DNA of 64,000 nucleotides from Thalassotalea sp. 1_MG-2023 (GCF_030546745.1 NZ_JAUOPD010000003.1:62001-126000); one strand, 5' to 3'; shown: positions 25,996 through 36,528, numbered from the stretch's first letter. The notes: generated by a model from the letters alone, not told the origin. Numbers and translations are program-made.

Positions 25996-28728
25996 TTAAT
26001 GAGCTTGTTCCCAGTTGTCTCCTATACCCGCTTCTGCTATCAATGGCACACTGAGTTTTACAGCATCATTCATAATCGTGACTAAACTTTCTGTAACCTC
26101 TTCTACAATGTCTTGATGAATTTCAAAAATAAGCTCATCGTGTACTTGCATGGTCATTTTTATGCGCGGATCTTGTTTTGCTTCAATCCAAGTATCAACT
26201 GCTAACATTGCTTTTTTAATGATATCCGCTGCTGTGCCTTGCATAGGAGCATTAATTGCTGCACGCTCTGCTCCTTTACGGCGCATTGCATTCTTAGATT
26301 TAATTTCAGGTAAATATAAACGGCGACCGAAAAGTGTTTCAACATAGCCTTGTTCAGCTGCTTGTTGACGCGTCTCTTCCATGTAGGTTAAAACACGTGG
26401 GTAGCGTTCAAAGTACTTGTCCATATATTCCTGTGCTTTATTGCGAGCAATGTTGAGCTGTTTAGCAAGACCGAAAGCAGACATGCCATAAATTAAGCCA
26501 AAATTAATCGCTTTGGCACTTCGACGTTGATCGGCGGTTACTTGATCTAAACTCACAGAGAAAATTTCTGCTGCGGTGGCTTGGTGTACATCTTTACCTT
26601 GCGCAAAAGCGGAAACTAAACCAGGGTCTTCCGATAAGTGTGCCATTATGCGTAGCTCAATTTGTGAGTAATCAATGGCAACAATTTTATGATTTTCTGG
26701 CGCAATAAAGGCCAGCCTAATTTTACGTCCTTCTTCGCTACGAATTGGGATATTTTGTAAATTAGGATCTGTGGAAGACAATCTGCCTGTCGCGGCTACA
26801 GTTTGATTATATGAAGTGTGGACTCTGCCAGTTTTAGGCGAAACCATCAGTGGTAGCTTGTCTGTGTATGTAGACTTTAATTTGCTTAATCCACGGTTTT
26901 CTAAAATCACCTTAGGTAAAGGATAGTCTAACGCAAGTTCTTGCAGTACTTCTTCAGCCGTTGAAGGCGCGCCTTTGGGCGTTTTTTTGATAACAGGAAT
27001 TTTTAATTCTTCAAAAAGAATATGTTGTAATTGCTTAGGCGAACTTAAATTAAAACTCTGTCCTGCAATATTGTGTGCTTCCACTTCTAACTCTTGTAGC
27101 CTAGCACCAATGGTTTGACTTTGTTGATCCAATAAATCACTGTCAATGAGCACGCCTTGTTGCTCCATTCTTGCGAGCACTGGCATCAATGGCATTTCAA
27201 TATCAGTGAAGACTGATAACTGGCCTTTTAACTGTTCTAATTGTGCAAAAATTGCTTGGTGAAGCCTAAAGGTAATATCGGCATCTTCAGCGGCGTAATG
27301 CGCGGCTTTTTCTATATCAATTTGATTAAATGTTAATTGTTTAGCGCCTTTGCCGGCGATATCTTCAAAATGTACGGTTTTATAATCAAGATATTTTTCT
27401 GCCAATGCATCCATATTGTGACGTGTCGCAACACTATTTAAACAGTAAGACTCGATCATGGTATCGTAAATAGTACAATTGATAGCGACGTTATATTGCG
27501 CCAGCACATTAGCATCATACTTTAAATTTTGGCCAATAATGACTTGTTGCTTATCTTCAAGTAGAGGTTTTAGTTGAGCTAACACCCAATCTCGATCAAG
27601 TTGCTTAGGCGCATCTTCATAATCGTGGGTTAAAGGAACATAAGCAGCAACGCCAGGCGCTATCGCAAATGACAAACCTACTAGTTCTGCTTTCATGTAA
27701 TCAACACTGGTTGTTTCAGTATCAAATGCGAAATAATCAGCAGACGTTATTTTCTCGAGCCACTCTGTAAAAGCTTCTTCGGAAAAAATAGTGTCATAAT
27801 CGACATCAATTTGTTCACTTTTTTCTGGTGCTGACGGCGTGCTGGTTGATTCGTTGTTATCACCGTTATCTAATTCAGCAAGTAAACGACGCAATTCAAA
27901 CTGCTTATATAGAGTGGAAAGTGTTGCTTTGTCGGGAGAGGTTGGTACTAACTCCTCAATGGATTTTTCAAGGGCTACATCAAGCTTTATTGTTGCAAGT
28001 TCATAAGATAAAGGAAGTTGATCAAGCGCGTTACGTAAATTCTCACCAATTTTACCTTTTACTTTATCAGCATTAGCAATAACTTGTTCAAGCGTATTAT
28101 GTTCCAGTAACCATTTTACCGCGGTTTTAGGACCACATTTTTCAACGCCAGGAATGTTATCGACTTTATCACCCATTAAGGCGAGATAGTCGATAATTTG
28201 CTCGGGCTTTATGCCAAACTTTTCAATAACACCATCTACATCCATCTCTACATTGGTCATGGTGTTTATCAGACGGACATGCTTGTTCACTAATTGCGCC
28301 ATGTCTTTATCACCGGTTGAAATGACAGTTTCAATGCCTTTTTCTGTTGCTTGAGCAGACAGCGTACCAATCACATCATCAGCTTCTACACCTTCAATAA
28401 CTAACAGAGGTAACCCCATAGCTTCAATGATTTCATGTAAGGGGGCAATTTGCGTACGCAAATCATCAGGCATGGGAGGACGGTTGGCTTTATATTCTGG
28501 ATACAAGTCATTGCGAAAAGTTTTACCTTTTGCATCAAAGACAACAACGATATTTCCGTTAGGATAATCTTTTTTAAGGCTCTTAATCATATTAAGTACG
28601 CCAGTTATTGCCCCAGTAGGTTGTCCATCGGCAGTTGATAGTGCTTGTAAATAAGGAACATGATAAGCGCGGAAAAGGTAAGAAGAGCCATCAACTAAAA
28701 TGAGTGGAGATAAGTTAGGTGTATTCAT
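25996..28728 (-). CDS. polA: DNA polymerase I
   Basis: Repair and Okazaki-fragment polymerase. From the ATG at 28728 it is 910 residues and begins MNTPNLSPLILVDGSSYLFR, the family start; the frame is open 16 codons further up but that part is not family-like. The 5'-nuclease domain (about 1-300) holds VVVFDAKGKTFRNDLYPEYK and GVEADDVIGTLS. The 3'-5' exonuclease keeps its DxE in FAFDTETTSVDYM, so proofreading should be active. In the polymerase domain, motif A is VAIDYSQIELRIMAHLSED, motif B RRSAKAINFGLIYGMSAFG, and motif C MQVHDELIFEIH. It is monocistronic, with an AT-rich upstream region carrying two DnaA boxes. Confidence 0.97.
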   Translation of the reverse strand: MNTPNLSPLILVDGSSYLFRAYHVPYLQALSTADGQPTGAITGVLNMIKSLKKDYPNGNIVVVFDAKGKTFRNDLYPEYKANRPPMPDDLRTQIAPLHEIIEAMGLPLLVIEGVEADDVIGTLSAQATEKGIETVISTGDKDMAQLVNKHVRLINTMTNVEMDVDGVIEKFGIKPEQIIDYLALMGDKVDNIPGVEKCGPKTAVKWLLEHNTLEQVIANADKVKGKIGENLRNALDQLPLSYELATIKLDVALEKSIEELVPTSPDKATLSTLYKQFELRRLLAELDNGDNNESTSTPSAPEKSEQIDVDYDTIFSEEAFTEWLEKITSADYFAFDTETTSVDYMKAELVGLSFAIAPGVAAYVPLTHDYEDAPKQLDRDWVLAQLKPLLEDKQQVIIGQNLKYDANVLAQYNVAINCTIYDTMIESYCLNSVATRHNMDALAEKYLDYKTVHFEDIAGKGAKQLTFNQIDIEKAAHYAAEDADITFRLHQAIFAQLEQLKGQLSVFTDIEMPLMPVLARMEQQGVLIDSDLLDQQSQTIGARLQELEVEAHNIAGQSFNLSSPKQLQHILFEELKIPVIKKTPKGAPSTAEEVLQELALDYPLPKVILENRGLSKLKSTYTDKLPLMVSPKTGRVHTSYNQTVAATGRLSSTDPNLQNIPIRSEEGRKIRLAFIAPENHKIVAIDYSQIELRIMAHLSEDPGLVSAFAQGKDVHQATAAEIFSVSLDQVTADQRRSAKAINFGLIYGMSAFGLAKQLNIARNKAQEYMDKYFERYPRVLTYMEETRQQAAEQGYVETLFGRRLYLPEIKSKNAMRRKGAERAAINAPMQGTAADIIKKAMLAVDTWIEAKQDPRIKMTMQVHDELIFEIHQDIVEEVTESLVTIMNDAVKLSVPLIAEAGIGDNWEQAH

Positions 28729-28827
28729 GATTTTCGAGGTAACACAGAAAAATTTTGCTAAGCATGACATATTCAATGCTTACGCACTAGCGGTATCGAA
28801 AAATTCTTAAAAATTAGTATCTTTGCT

Positions 28828-28836
28828 TGTGGATAA
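28828..28836 (-). promoter_or_regulatory. DnaA box
   Basis: An exact TTATCCACA on the minus strand, about 100 bases upstream of the polA start codon. Confidence 0.55.
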
Positions 28837-28970
28837 CTTTGTTGAAAACATTAGCTGTTCCCACAATAAAATGGATTTATTGCGGTGCAAAAATTACATA
28901 ACAGTATGTTTCTTAAATAAAAAAGGTGAGATCAAAATCCTTTTAATTATTTATTCTTATTATTATCTAA

Positions 28971-28979
28971 TGTGGATAA
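28971..28979 (-). promoter_or_regulatory. DnaA box
   Basis: A second exact TTATCCACA on the minus strand, same orientation as the first. Confidence 0.55.
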
Positions 28980-29291
28980 CGAAAATTAAGCAAAGACGCT
29001 TGTTGGATAAAAATCCATCGAATATCCTCATTAGGGGTGAAACAGATTACCAGAATTTTTTTGCAATACCAGCGTATTATTAAACTATTTTTAAAGAATT
29101 ATGAAACCTACAAATAACTAAAAAACATAAGCGAGAATACATAGGGGGTTCGTATACTTTAGATACATTATTATTAAACGATGTTATTAAAAATATTTTA
29201 TACAAAGTAAGTATTTTTCATCTCGGCTTCATTATTTAATGCAAACTCTCCTGCTAATAATTGAATACTTATTCACTGCGGAGTATCAAAA

Positions 29292-29322
29292 TAGCGGAAC
29301 AATTATTGATTCTATTCCGCTA
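29292..29322 (-). terminator. Probable terminator of galM
   Basis: An 8-bp inverted repeat TAGCGGAA / TTCCGCTA with a 15-base loop, followed on the minus strand by four T, just after the galM stop. Confidence 0.5.
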
Positions 29323-29326
29323 GCAA

Positions 29327-30292
29327 TTAGTTATCTGTGATATCGGTTTGTGGCTTAACTAAACGATAACAAATTTTTGCTGAAAAAGGTTGCTCTGGCG
29401 TAGTGAGAGCAAACGGAAAGTCTTTTAAATTTGGACTGTTTGGAAAATACTGAGGCTCTAAACAAATACCTTGCTTTGCACTAAATCGGCCGAATAAGTG
29501 GTGACCGGTATAAACTTGCAAACCAGGTAAATCGCTCGATACGTGTAGTTGTAATTGTTTATCGGGGCTGATCAAGATGGCTTGGCTTTTATTTCGCGGA
29601 TTGACGACAAAGTTTTGATCAACTTCATCACGCGGATCATGGGTTAAAATACGTGGTTTTTGAAAATCAAAGCGTGTGTCTTTTGTAGGAAGTATTGCCC
29701 CAGTAGGGATCATCTTACTATCAACTTCAGTGTAATATTCAGCATTAATTGTCAGTAAATGATTATCGGCTGCATTTTCAACACCAGCAAGATTGAAGTA
29801 AGGATGTGACGTTAAGCCTACCACCGTATTTTTTTCTGTTTCGGCGGATAATTGAATCTGTAATTCACCGTCATCTGTCAATTGATATTCCACGAAAAAT
29901 GAAGTAGCGCCGGGGTAACCATCATGACCATCTGCTAATTGACAAGATAACGTGATTGATTGCGCTTGTTGGTCTTCGAGCTGCCAAAATTGTTGGCTTA
30001 GACCATGCCTACCTCCGTGTAATTGATTTAAACCTTCGTTGGCATCTAACTGATACGTTTGACCATCAATTTCAACGCGTGCATTTTCAATACGATTCGC
30101 AAAAGGGCCAACAATTGCCCCATGGTAAAACGGGTCATCTAGATATTCAGCTAGAGAAGAGTAGCCAAGCACGATGTTGCGCTCTTCACCATTAACGTCT
30201 GTATACCATTGAATAATGCGTGCACCAAAATTAGTGATGCACACCTCATCGCCTGCTTTGTTACTGATCAAAAAAGACCGTATATCGCTCAT
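29327..30292 (-). CDS. galM: Aldose 1-epimerase (mutarotase)
   Basis: It interconverts the alpha and beta anomers of aldoses. The 321 residues show the galactose mutarotase signature: NFGARIIQWYTDVNGEERNI at the start, FANRIENARVEIDGQTYQL, LHGGRHGLSQQFW (catalytic His region), TSHPYFNLAG (second His), and the C-terminal catalytic Glu in GICLEPQYFPNSPN. It lies alone on the minus strand; no other galactose gene is next to it, so the preferred sugar cannot be told. A cytosolic location is likely, as no signal is present. Confidence 0.9.
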   Translation of the reverse strand: MSDIRSFLISNKAGDEVCITNFGARIIQWYTDVNGEERNIVLGYSSLAEYLDDPFYHGAIVGPFANRIENARVEIDGQTYQLDANEGLNQLHGGRHGLSQQFWQLEDQQAQSITLSCQLADGHDGYPGATSFFVEYQLTDDGELQIQLSAETEKNTVVGLTSHPYFNLAGVENAADNHLLTINAEYYTEVDSKMIPTGAILPTKDTRFDFQKPRILTHDPRDEVDQNFVVNPRNKSQAILISPDKQLQLHVSSDLPGLQVYTGHHLFGRFSAKQGICLEPQYFPNSPNLKDFPFALTTPEQPFSAKICYRLVKPQTDITDN

Positions 30293-30451
30293 TGAATGCC
30301 TGCCAAGCGCTTAGTTAATACTATAATAACTTTATAGTATGACTTTTTATTGATAGCGCAAGAAAATTCAAGCGATAGGGTGGTTATTGTACGTTAACTG
30401 ATTGATTATATAGCAATTGAATGCGATTAGCAGAAAGTTGGCGCATAGCTT

Positions 30452-30481
30452 AAAAAAACGTGCGCCAAACTAACGCACGTT
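30452..30481 (-). terminator. Terminator of the gor / MBL-hydrolase transcript
   Basis: An 8-bp stem AACGTGCG / CGCACGTT with a 9-base loop; on the minus strand it runs into a T run (A run at 30452-30458). Confidence 0.85.
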
Positions 30482-30505
30482 GATATGTTGTTTTACAGCG
30501 GATAA

Positions 30506-31363
30506 TTAATCGAGGTATTGGGGGATATCAGGCAGCTTTTCCACGTGTTTAGCTTCATGCTGAATAATCACTTTTGCATTTTTGACGCTGGCAATTTTTT
30601 CAAATTTCTTGAAAGATTCACGCGTTTGCGGTTCATCAACATTAAATCGAGGTACGCGCTTTAAGTGACGACTTTTTGCTTGATGATATAAGTCACCCGA
30701 CAACAATACGGTGCCGCTGTTCGCTAGGTTTACTTGTAAAGCAGTGTGACCTACGGTATGACCAGGTACATTTAAAATCACGACACTACCGTCACCAAAA
30801 ACATCGTAATCTTGTGTGAAGGTTTGACGCTTCATTGCACTAAGCTCGTCATTTAAAGCTTTTAAATCATCTGCACTCGCGATGTGGTCTAGCTCTGCTT
30901 GGCTGGTTAACCAAGTTGCTTGTTTAAATGAGGATACTTGCCCAACATGATCAAAATGACTGTGTGATAAAGAAAGGTATTCGATGTCTTTTGGCGACAC
31001 ATCAATGTTAGCGAGCTGTTCAACCAACGATTTTTCTAATGATAACGTGAACACACCATTAACCATCGGCTTTTTACCGATAAGCGATGCAGGTAAACCG
31101 GTGTCCCAAAGAAGATCACCTTTTTCATGTCTAATTAAATAACAGCTATCGGTGAATGTTGCCTGTTCATTTTTATAGTCGCCACTGGTTGAAAATACAT
31201 CCATATCTGAGACTTTTATCGTGCCACAATCAAAGGTGTATAACTTTAACGCCGTTGCTTGTTCATTGTTGGCTTGAGTAAAACTACTGATGAAAAGCGT
31301 GCTTAATAGTGCGAACTTTTTAAACCATAATTGCGATAATTGTATGTTTTTCCGTTTTAGCAT
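30506..31363 (-). CDS. Secreted metallo-beta-lactamase-fold hydrolase (lactonase-like)
   Basis: A 285-residue protein with an N-terminal signal or anchor (FALLSTLFISSFTQANN). The dinuclear zinc motif HSHFDHVG is at residues 134-141, followed by VPGHTVGHTALQV (third His), LLSGDLYH (bridging Asp) and a final His in VIIQHEAKHVEKLP. This arrangement is that of the MBL superfamily, near N-acyl homoserine lactone lactonases of the AiiA type, but the substrate cannot be read from sequence: lactone, phosphodiester and lactam hydrolases share it. It is 23 bases behind gor on the same strand and probably cotranscribed. Confidence 0.85.
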   Translation of the reverse strand: MLKRKNIQLSQLWFKKFALLSTLFISSFTQANNEQATALKLYTFDCGTIKVSDMDVFSTSGDYKNEQATFTDSCYLIRHEKGDLLWDTGLPASLIGKKPMVNGVFTLSLEKSLVEQLANIDVSPKDIEYLSLSHSHFDHVGQVSSFKQATWLTSQAELDHIASADDLKALNDELSAMKRQTFTQDYDVFGDGSVVILNVPGHTVGHTALQVNLANSGTVLLSGDLYHQAKSRHLKRVPRFNVDEPQTRESFKKFEKIASVKNAKVIIQHEAKHVEKLPDIPQYLD

Positions 31364-31386
31364 TTTTTACTCCATTAACGTTAAAT

Positions 31387-32742
31387 TTAGGTCAGTGTAA
31401 CAAACTCTTCCGCGGATGTTGGGTGAATCGCTACGGTATTATCAAAATCAGCTTTCGTCGCGCCCATTTTCATTGCTACAGCAAAACCTTGAAGTAATTC
31501 ATCACTGCCAAAACCAATAGAGTGAATACCCACTATTTTCTCTTCCTTACCAACACAAATAAGCTTCATTTTTGTAGGGTCACGATAATCATCGGTCATC
31601 GCTTGATACAGTGCAGTAAATTGAGAGCGGTATACTTTGATTTGGTTTTCACCATATTTTTCAACGGCTTCTTGTTCACTTAAGCCGACTGTACCGATAA
31701 CGGGGTGACTAAACACGACAGTGGCTACATTGTTATAATCTAAATGCTCATTTGGTTTATTGTTAAATAAACGCTCACATAATCGACGGCCAGCTGCAAC
31801 GGCAACAGGCGTTAATTGCACCATACCCGTATTGTCTCCAACCGCATAAATACCTTCAATTTGAGTGTTTTGATATTTATCTGTGGGAATAAACCCTTTT
31901 TTGTCTAATGCGATACCGGTTGATTCAATATTTATGTTATCGGTTGCAGGTTCTCGACCGATTGCCCAAATCACGGTTTCCACAGGGCCCACGGTGTTGC
32001 CATTTTCTAAGTGAATATTTAACGAGCCATTATGATGTTGCTCAATAGAGGCTGGCGTACTGTGGTTGTGCAACGTTGGGCCGTGTTTAGCCATTTGTTC
32101 AACTAAGGTATCAGACAACATATCGTCAAAATCACGTAGTGGCTTTGCCTTTCTTACTAATAGATGCGTATCACTACCTAATGCGTGTAATACACCGGCT
32201 AATTCAACGGCAATATAACCTGCACCAATCACAGCAACCGATTTAGGCTGTTTAGTGAGCGCAAAAAAACCGTCTGAATCAATGCCAAGCTCCGCGCCAG
32301 GAATAGAGGGGATACTCGGCCGGCCACCAGTAGCGATAACGATATGATCAGCAGTGATATATTCGCCGTTCACTTCAACAGTATTCTTATTAATGAACTT
32401 AGCAAAGCCATCGATTAACGTAACACCGTTTGCTTCAAAACCACGACCATATGCTGCGTGTATACGTTTGATATAAGCTTCGCGGTTTGCCACTAATCGT
32501 GACCAATCAAATTTATCTGCTGAAAGATTAAAGCCATAGTCGTGACTGTAATGTATTGCATCGGCAATTTGCCCTGCATACCACATGGCTTTTTTAGGTA
32601 CACAACCAACGTTTACACAGGTGCCCCCCACTTGTTTTGCTTCAATAACAGCGGCTTTTTTGCCAAGCTTTGCTGCGCGATTTGCCGATGCGATACCGCC
32701 GCTGCCAGCGCCTATGGCTAAAAAGTCAAAGTGTTGAGTCAT
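31387..32742 (-). CDS. gor: Glutathione-disulfide reductase
   Basis: Gor reduces oxidised glutathione with NADPH and FAD in the cytosol. The 451 residues match E. coli Gor (450). The FAD site [19 protein letters not shown] is at 11-29, the redox disulfide [10 protein letters not shown] at about 42-51, the NADPH site [20 protein letters not shown] near 171-190, the second FAD motif GIYAVGDN near 292-299, and the catalytic His-Glu pair in [14 protein letters not shown] at the C-terminus. It is first in a two-gene unit with the MBL-fold hydrolase and divergent from prlC. Confidence 0.96.
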   Translation of the reverse strand: MTQHFDFLAIGAGSGGIASANRAAKLGKKAAVIEAKQVGGTCVNVGCVPKKAMWYAGQIADAIHYSHDYGFNLSADKFDWSRLVANREAYIKRIHAAYGRGFEANGVTLIDGFAKFINKNTVEVNGEYITADHIVIATGGRPSIPSIPGAELGIDSDGFFALTKQPKSVAVIGAGYIAVELAGVLHALGSDTHLLVRKAKPLRDFDDMLSDTLVEQMAKHGPTLHNHSTPASIEQHHNGSLNIHLENGNTVGPVETVIWAIGREPATDNINIESTGIALDKKGFIPTDKYQNTQIEGIYAVGDNTGMVQLTPVAVAAGRRLCERLFNNKPNEHLDYNNVATVVFSHPVIGTVGLSEQEAVEKYGENQIKVYRSQFTALYQAMTDDYRDPTKMKLICVGKEEKIVGIHSIGFGSDELLQGFAVAMKMGATKADFDNTVAIHPTSAEEFVTLT

Positions 32743-32904
32743 AATTGTTGCTCCTGATCTGTCTGCAGATAATGGGGATTAGACCTTCAATATGCGGATA
32801 ATTATTCATCCTTTCAAGCAAAGTTCATTCAGTTACTTGAATTCATATAGTTTAGCCTTTACATCTACTATCATAATAGCATCATCAAATAAGCTGACAT
32901 TACT

Positions 32905-34953
32905 ATGAGCAACCCATTATTAGAAAACACTTCGTTACCGCAATTCTCTAAAATTCGCCCAGAGCATGTAAAACCGGCGGTAGAAAAAGCCATTGCTGAT
33001 TGTAAGAAAACGATTGAACAAGTATTAGAGAGTAACGACAGTTATACTTGGGATAATCTAGTAGAGCCAATTAATGATGCCGACGACATTTTAGGAAAGT
33101 TATGGTCACCGGTTTCACATATGAATTCGGTCGTGAATAGCGAAGCACTGCGAGAAGCCTACGAGTCTTGTTTACCTTTATTATCTGAATACGGCACCTT
33201 TGTTGGTCAGCATCAAGGTTTATTCGAAGCTTATCAAAACCTTGCAACGAGTGATGAATATCAAACACTTGATACGGCACAACGAAAAGTAATTGATAAT
33301 GCATTGCGAGACTTTACCTTATCAGGTATTGCATTACCTACTGAGCAGAAAAAACGTTACGGAGAAATTGTCACGCGTTTATCGGAACTTGGCTCTACCT
33401 TTAGTAATAATTTACTCGATGCCACCCATGCTTATACCGTCAATATTACCGATGAATCGGAACTTGACGGTTTACCTGATTCCGCTAAAGACGCTGCCGC
33501 TGCTCAAGCTCAGGCACAAGAAAAAGACGGATGGTTGTTTACCTTAGACATTCCAAGTTACCTACCGGTAATGATGTATTGCGATAATCGTCAATTACGT
33601 GAAAAGCTCTATCGCGGGTTTGTTACACGTGCATCTGATCAAGGGCCGAATGCAGGTGAATTTGATAATAGCGATATTATGAATGAAATTTTGGCGTTAC
33701 GTCATGAATTAGCGCAATTACTTGGCTTTGATAATTTTGCTGAGAAATCACTCGCCACTAAAATGGCTAACTCAACTAGCGAAGTACTTGGCTTTTTAGA
33801 AGATTTGGCTAAAAAATCAAAAAACCAAGGTATTGAAGATCTTGAGCAGGTTCAGGCCTTTGCCAAAGAGACCTTTAATGTTACTGATTTAGCACCATGG
33901 GATTTACCCTATTACAGTGAAAAATTAAAGCAAAGCCGCTTTGCAATTTCTGATGAAGAACTTCGCCCGTATTTTCCTGAGAAAAAGGTTGTATCAGGCT
34001 TATTCGAAGTGGTTAATCGATTATTCGGTGTTAAAATTACCGAGAAAACAGGAATTGATACTTGGCATGATGACGTAAAGTTTTATGACATTCATGATGC
34101 AAACCAACACTACCGTGGAAGCTTTTACCTTGACCTATATGCTAGGGCGAAAAAGCGTGGTGGTGCATGGATGGATGATTGTGTAGGCCGTAGAAAACTC
34201 ACATCAGGAGAGGTGCAATATCCCGTTGCGTATTTAACCTGTAACTTTAACGGCCCGGTAGGAGATAAACCTGCGTTATTTACTCATGATGAAGTGGTTA
34301 CGTTATTCCATGAATTTGGCCATGGTATACATCATATGTTGACTCAGATAGATGCCTGCGGCGTATCTGGAATAGATGGTGTTCCGTGGGATGCCGTTGA
34401 ATTACCCAGTCAATTTTTAGAAAACTGGTGCTGGCAACCAGAAGCCTTAGCTTTCATTTCAGGCCATTATCAAACAGGTGATGCTTTACCAGAAGATATG
34501 TTAGAGAAAATGCTAGCGGCCAAAAATTATCAATCGGCGATGCAAATGTTGCGTCAATTAGAGTTTGGCTTATTCGATTTTCTAATGCACGCTAATTACA
34601 AACCTGATGCTGAAAATGATCAATACATCCAACAGGTACTTAATCAAGTTAGAGATAAATATTCAGTAGTGCCCGCGGCCGAATTTAATCGCTTTCAACA
34701 TAGTTTCGGCCATATCTTTGGTGGCGGCTATGCAGCAGGGTATTATAGTTATAAATGGGCTGAAGTATTGTCAGCAGATGCTTTTTCTAGGTTTGAAGAA
34801 GAAGGTGTGTTTAATTCCGCCGTCGGTAAAGATTTTCTTAATCACATTCTCGAAAAAGGTGGCTCACAAGAGCCAAGCGAGCTTTTTAAAGCTTTTAGAG
34901 GAAGAGAGCCAAACATTGATGCTTTGTTACGTCATAGTGGCATTGCTGCTTAG
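32905..34953 (+). CDS. prlC: Oligopeptidase A
   Basis: A cytosolic M3 zinc metallopeptidase that degrades short peptides, including cleaved signal peptides. The 682 residues match E. coli PrlC (680). The zinc motif HEFGHGIHH is at 469-477, and the helical channel domain precedes it. The C-terminus keeps SFGHIFGGGYAAGYYSYKWA, the usual substrate-contact region. It is first of a three-gene run with a Tag-like protein and rsmJ; prlC-rsmJ adjacency is known from enterics. Confidence 0.97.
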   Translation: MSNPLLENTSLPQFSKIRPEHVKPAVEKAIADCKKTIEQVLESNDSYTWDNLVEPINDADDILGKLWSPVSHMNSVVNSEALREAYESCLPLLSEYGTFVGQHQGLFEAYQNLATSDEYQTLDTAQRKVIDNALRDFTLSGIALPTEQKKRYGEIVTRLSELGSTFSNNLLDATHAYTVNITDESELDGLPDSAKDAAAAQAQAQEKDGWLFTLDIPSYLPVMMYCDNRQLREKLYRGFVTRASDQGPNAGEFDNSDIMNEILALRHELAQLLGFDNFAEKSLATKMANSTSEVLGFLEDLAKKSKNQGIEDLEQVQAFAKETFNVTDLAPWDLPYYSEKLKQSRFAISDEELRPYFPEKKVVSGLFEVVNRLFGVKITEKTGIDTWHDDVKFYDIHDANQHYRGSFYLDLYARAKKRGGAWMDDCVGRRKLTSGEVQYPVAYLTCNFNGPVGDKPALFTHDEVVTLFHEFGHGIHHMLTQIDACGVSGIDGVPWDAVELPSQFLENWCWQPEALAFISGHYQTGDALPEDMLEKMLAAKNYQSAMQMLRQLEFGLFDFLMHANYKPDAENDQYIQQVLNQVRDKYSVVPAAEFNRFQHSFGHIFGGGYAAGYYSYKWAEVLSADAFSRFEEEGVFNSAVGKDFLNHILEKGGSQEPSELFKAFRGREPNIDALLRHSGIAA

Positions 34954-34965
34954 TAGGTGACTAAC

Positions 34966-35652
34966 ATGGCACTGGAAACCGTCGACGCAATTTATCAACG
35001 TGCAGCAGAACGTAAAGGCGGGGCAGCTGCGCTTAATGCGCTATTAGCCCTACCAGCGCAAAACATTGATGAACTAACTGACGATCGCATATTGTCAGAA
35101 ATGACTAAAAAAATATTTCAGTCGGGGTTTGTCTGGCGCGTTGTTGAAAATAAATGGCCTGATTTTGAAACTGCGTTTTTTAACTTTGATATTGAAAAAA
35201 TATTAATGATGCCAGAAGAAATGCTCGAGCAAAAAGCAAGCGATCCCAAAATCATTCGTAATTTTAATAAAATAAAAACGATCAAAGCCAACGCTCAAAT
35301 GATCTTCGAAGAACAACAAAATGGCCATCGTTTTGCTGAATTTATCGCTAAGTGGCCAAGTGCTGACATTATCGGTTTGTGGGCGTATTTGAAAAAGCAT
35401 GGTCAACGATTAGGTGGCAATACTGGCCCTTACGCATTGCGGATGTTAGGTAAAGATACCTTCTTATTAAGTCGAGATGTTGAAGGTTACTTTCGTGCTC
35501 ATGATTTGATCACGGGTGGTTTACATACTAAAACGAGCTTAAATACTATTCAGCAAAGTTTTAACCATTGGCAGCAAGAATCAGGCATGAAATTATCGCA
35601 ATTAAGTCGGTTAATTGCATTTTCCACGGGTGATAATAATTTAATATCGTGA
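34966..35652 (+). CDS. DNA-3-methyladenine glycosylase I (Tag) superfamily protein without zinc ligands
   Basis: A 228-residue protein from the ATG at 34966 (AGG 8 bases upstream; an in-frame GTG at 34957 is also possible). It resembles Tag-like HhH-GPD glycosylases: [20 protein letters not shown] near the start corresponds to the Tag region that lines the base pocket, [15 protein letters not shown] looks like the hairpin-helix-hairpin, and the Asp in TFLLSRDV is in the place of the catalytic Asp. The protein contains no cysteine at all, so the zinc snap of classical Tag (Cys, His, His, Cys) is absent. It lies 12 bases behind prlC and overlaps rsmJ by 4 bases. The substrate is uncertain. Confidence 0.75.
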   Translation: MALETVDAIYQRAAERKGGAAALNALLALPAQNIDELTDDRILSEMTKKIFQSGFVWRVVENKWPDFETAFFNFDIEKILMMPEEMLEQKASDPKIIRNFNKIKTIKANAQMIFEEQQNGHRFAEFIAKWPSADIIGLWAYLKKHGQRLGGNTGPYALRMLGKDTFLLSRDVEGYFRAHDLITGGLHTKTSLNTIQQSFNHWQQESGMKLSQLSRLIAFSTGDNNLIS

Positions 35653-36449
35653 GTACATTCTTTATGCAAGAAGTTGCCGTTGGCTACGCTGATCCTATAG
35701 ATGCCGAGAAAGCGAAAGCAGTTGCTGCCAAATGGGGTTTTGATTATATCGGCGACATTGCTGCTGTTGTTAACTTCCCTAAGCTTAAGTTTTTGCTACA
35801 AGTTAATATTCAGCGCTTAGAGCTGGTCAAACTTGATGAACCTAAACTGGGCGCAATTGCGGTTGACTTTGTGTCAGGCGCAGCTGCACATCGACGTAAA
35901 TTTGGTGGTGGTCGCGGGCAAGATATTGCTAAGGCTGTTGGATTAAAGCATGGCTTTACTCCTTGCGTTTTAGATGCAACAGCCGGCTTAGGACGAGACG
36001 CTTTTGTACTAGCTACATTAGGATGCAAAGTGAATATGATCGAGCGTAATCCTGTAGTGGCCGCATTGTTGGATGATGGTTTACAACGCGCCTCTTTAAG
36101 TGTTGATGTAAATGATATTACCGATCGTATGACCCTGATGTTTGGCTCTTCTATTGATAATATGACAGATGAGAGTGGTATTGATGTGGTTTATTTAGAT
36201 CCTATGTACCCACATAGGGAAAAGTCTGCCGCAGTAAAAAAAGAAATGCGCGTGTTTCAATCATTAGTAGGTGAAGATGTAGATAGCGATGCCTTGCTAG
36301 CACCAGCGCTTGATATCGCGAAATATCGTGTCGTTGTTAAACGACCGAGTTACGCAGAAAATTTAGCCTCAAAAAAGCCCTCTACAAGCATTAAAATGAA
36401 GAAAAATCGTTTTGATGTATACGTAAACAGGGCTATCCCGAAGCTATAA
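35649..36449 (+). CDS. rsmJ: 16S rRNA m2G1516 methyltransferase
   Basis: RsmJ methylates G1516 of 16S rRNA with S-adenosylmethionine. The 266 residues carry the family blocks [40 protein letters not shown] (SAM-binding motif), [20 protein letters not shown], the catalytic [20 protein letters not shown], and [12 protein letters not shown]. It starts with GTG in a GTGA overlap with the preceding stop, indicating translational coupling; an ATG five codons downstream would be the alternative. It ends the prlC operon before a strong terminator. Confidence 0.95.
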   Translation: MSTFFMQEVAVGYADPIDAEKAKAVAAKWGFDYIGDIAAVVNFPKLKFLLQVNIQRLELVKLDEPKLGAIAVDFVSGAAAHRRKFGGGRGQDIAKAVGLKHGFTPCVLDATAGLGRDAFVLATLGCKVNMIERNPVVAALLDDGLQRASLSVDVNDITDRMTLMFGSSIDNMTDESGIDVVYLDPMYPHREKSAAVKKEMRVFQSLVGEDVDSDALLAPALDIAKYRVVVKRPSYAENLASKKPSTSIKMKKNRFDVYVNRAIPKL

Positions 36450-36528
36450 AAATCACTAATAAAGACATTGTCTTGGTTTTTAACGAGATTATTGGTTGGT
36501 GAAAAAATTTGTACTGTTATTTATTAAT

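Larger units (their letters stand above)
28729..29326. other. AT-rich intergenic region with two DnaA boxes upstream of polA
   Basis: About 600 bases without a supportable gene, between the polA start and the galM stop. It contains two perfect DnaA boxes TTATCCACA (as TGTGGATAA on the plus strand) at 28828-28836 and 28971-28979, in the same orientation and 143 bp apart. An 86-codon frame at 28823-29083 has no ribosome site and an implausible composition, so it is not called. Nothing else stands out except the galM terminator at the right end. Confidence 0.6.

Noticed and set aside
28823-29083. 86-codon plus-strand frame between polA and galM
   Set aside because: It begins with TTG, has no ribosome site, is rich in Lys, Ile and Tyr as expected from translating AT-rich non-coding DNA, and overlaps the DnaA boxes.
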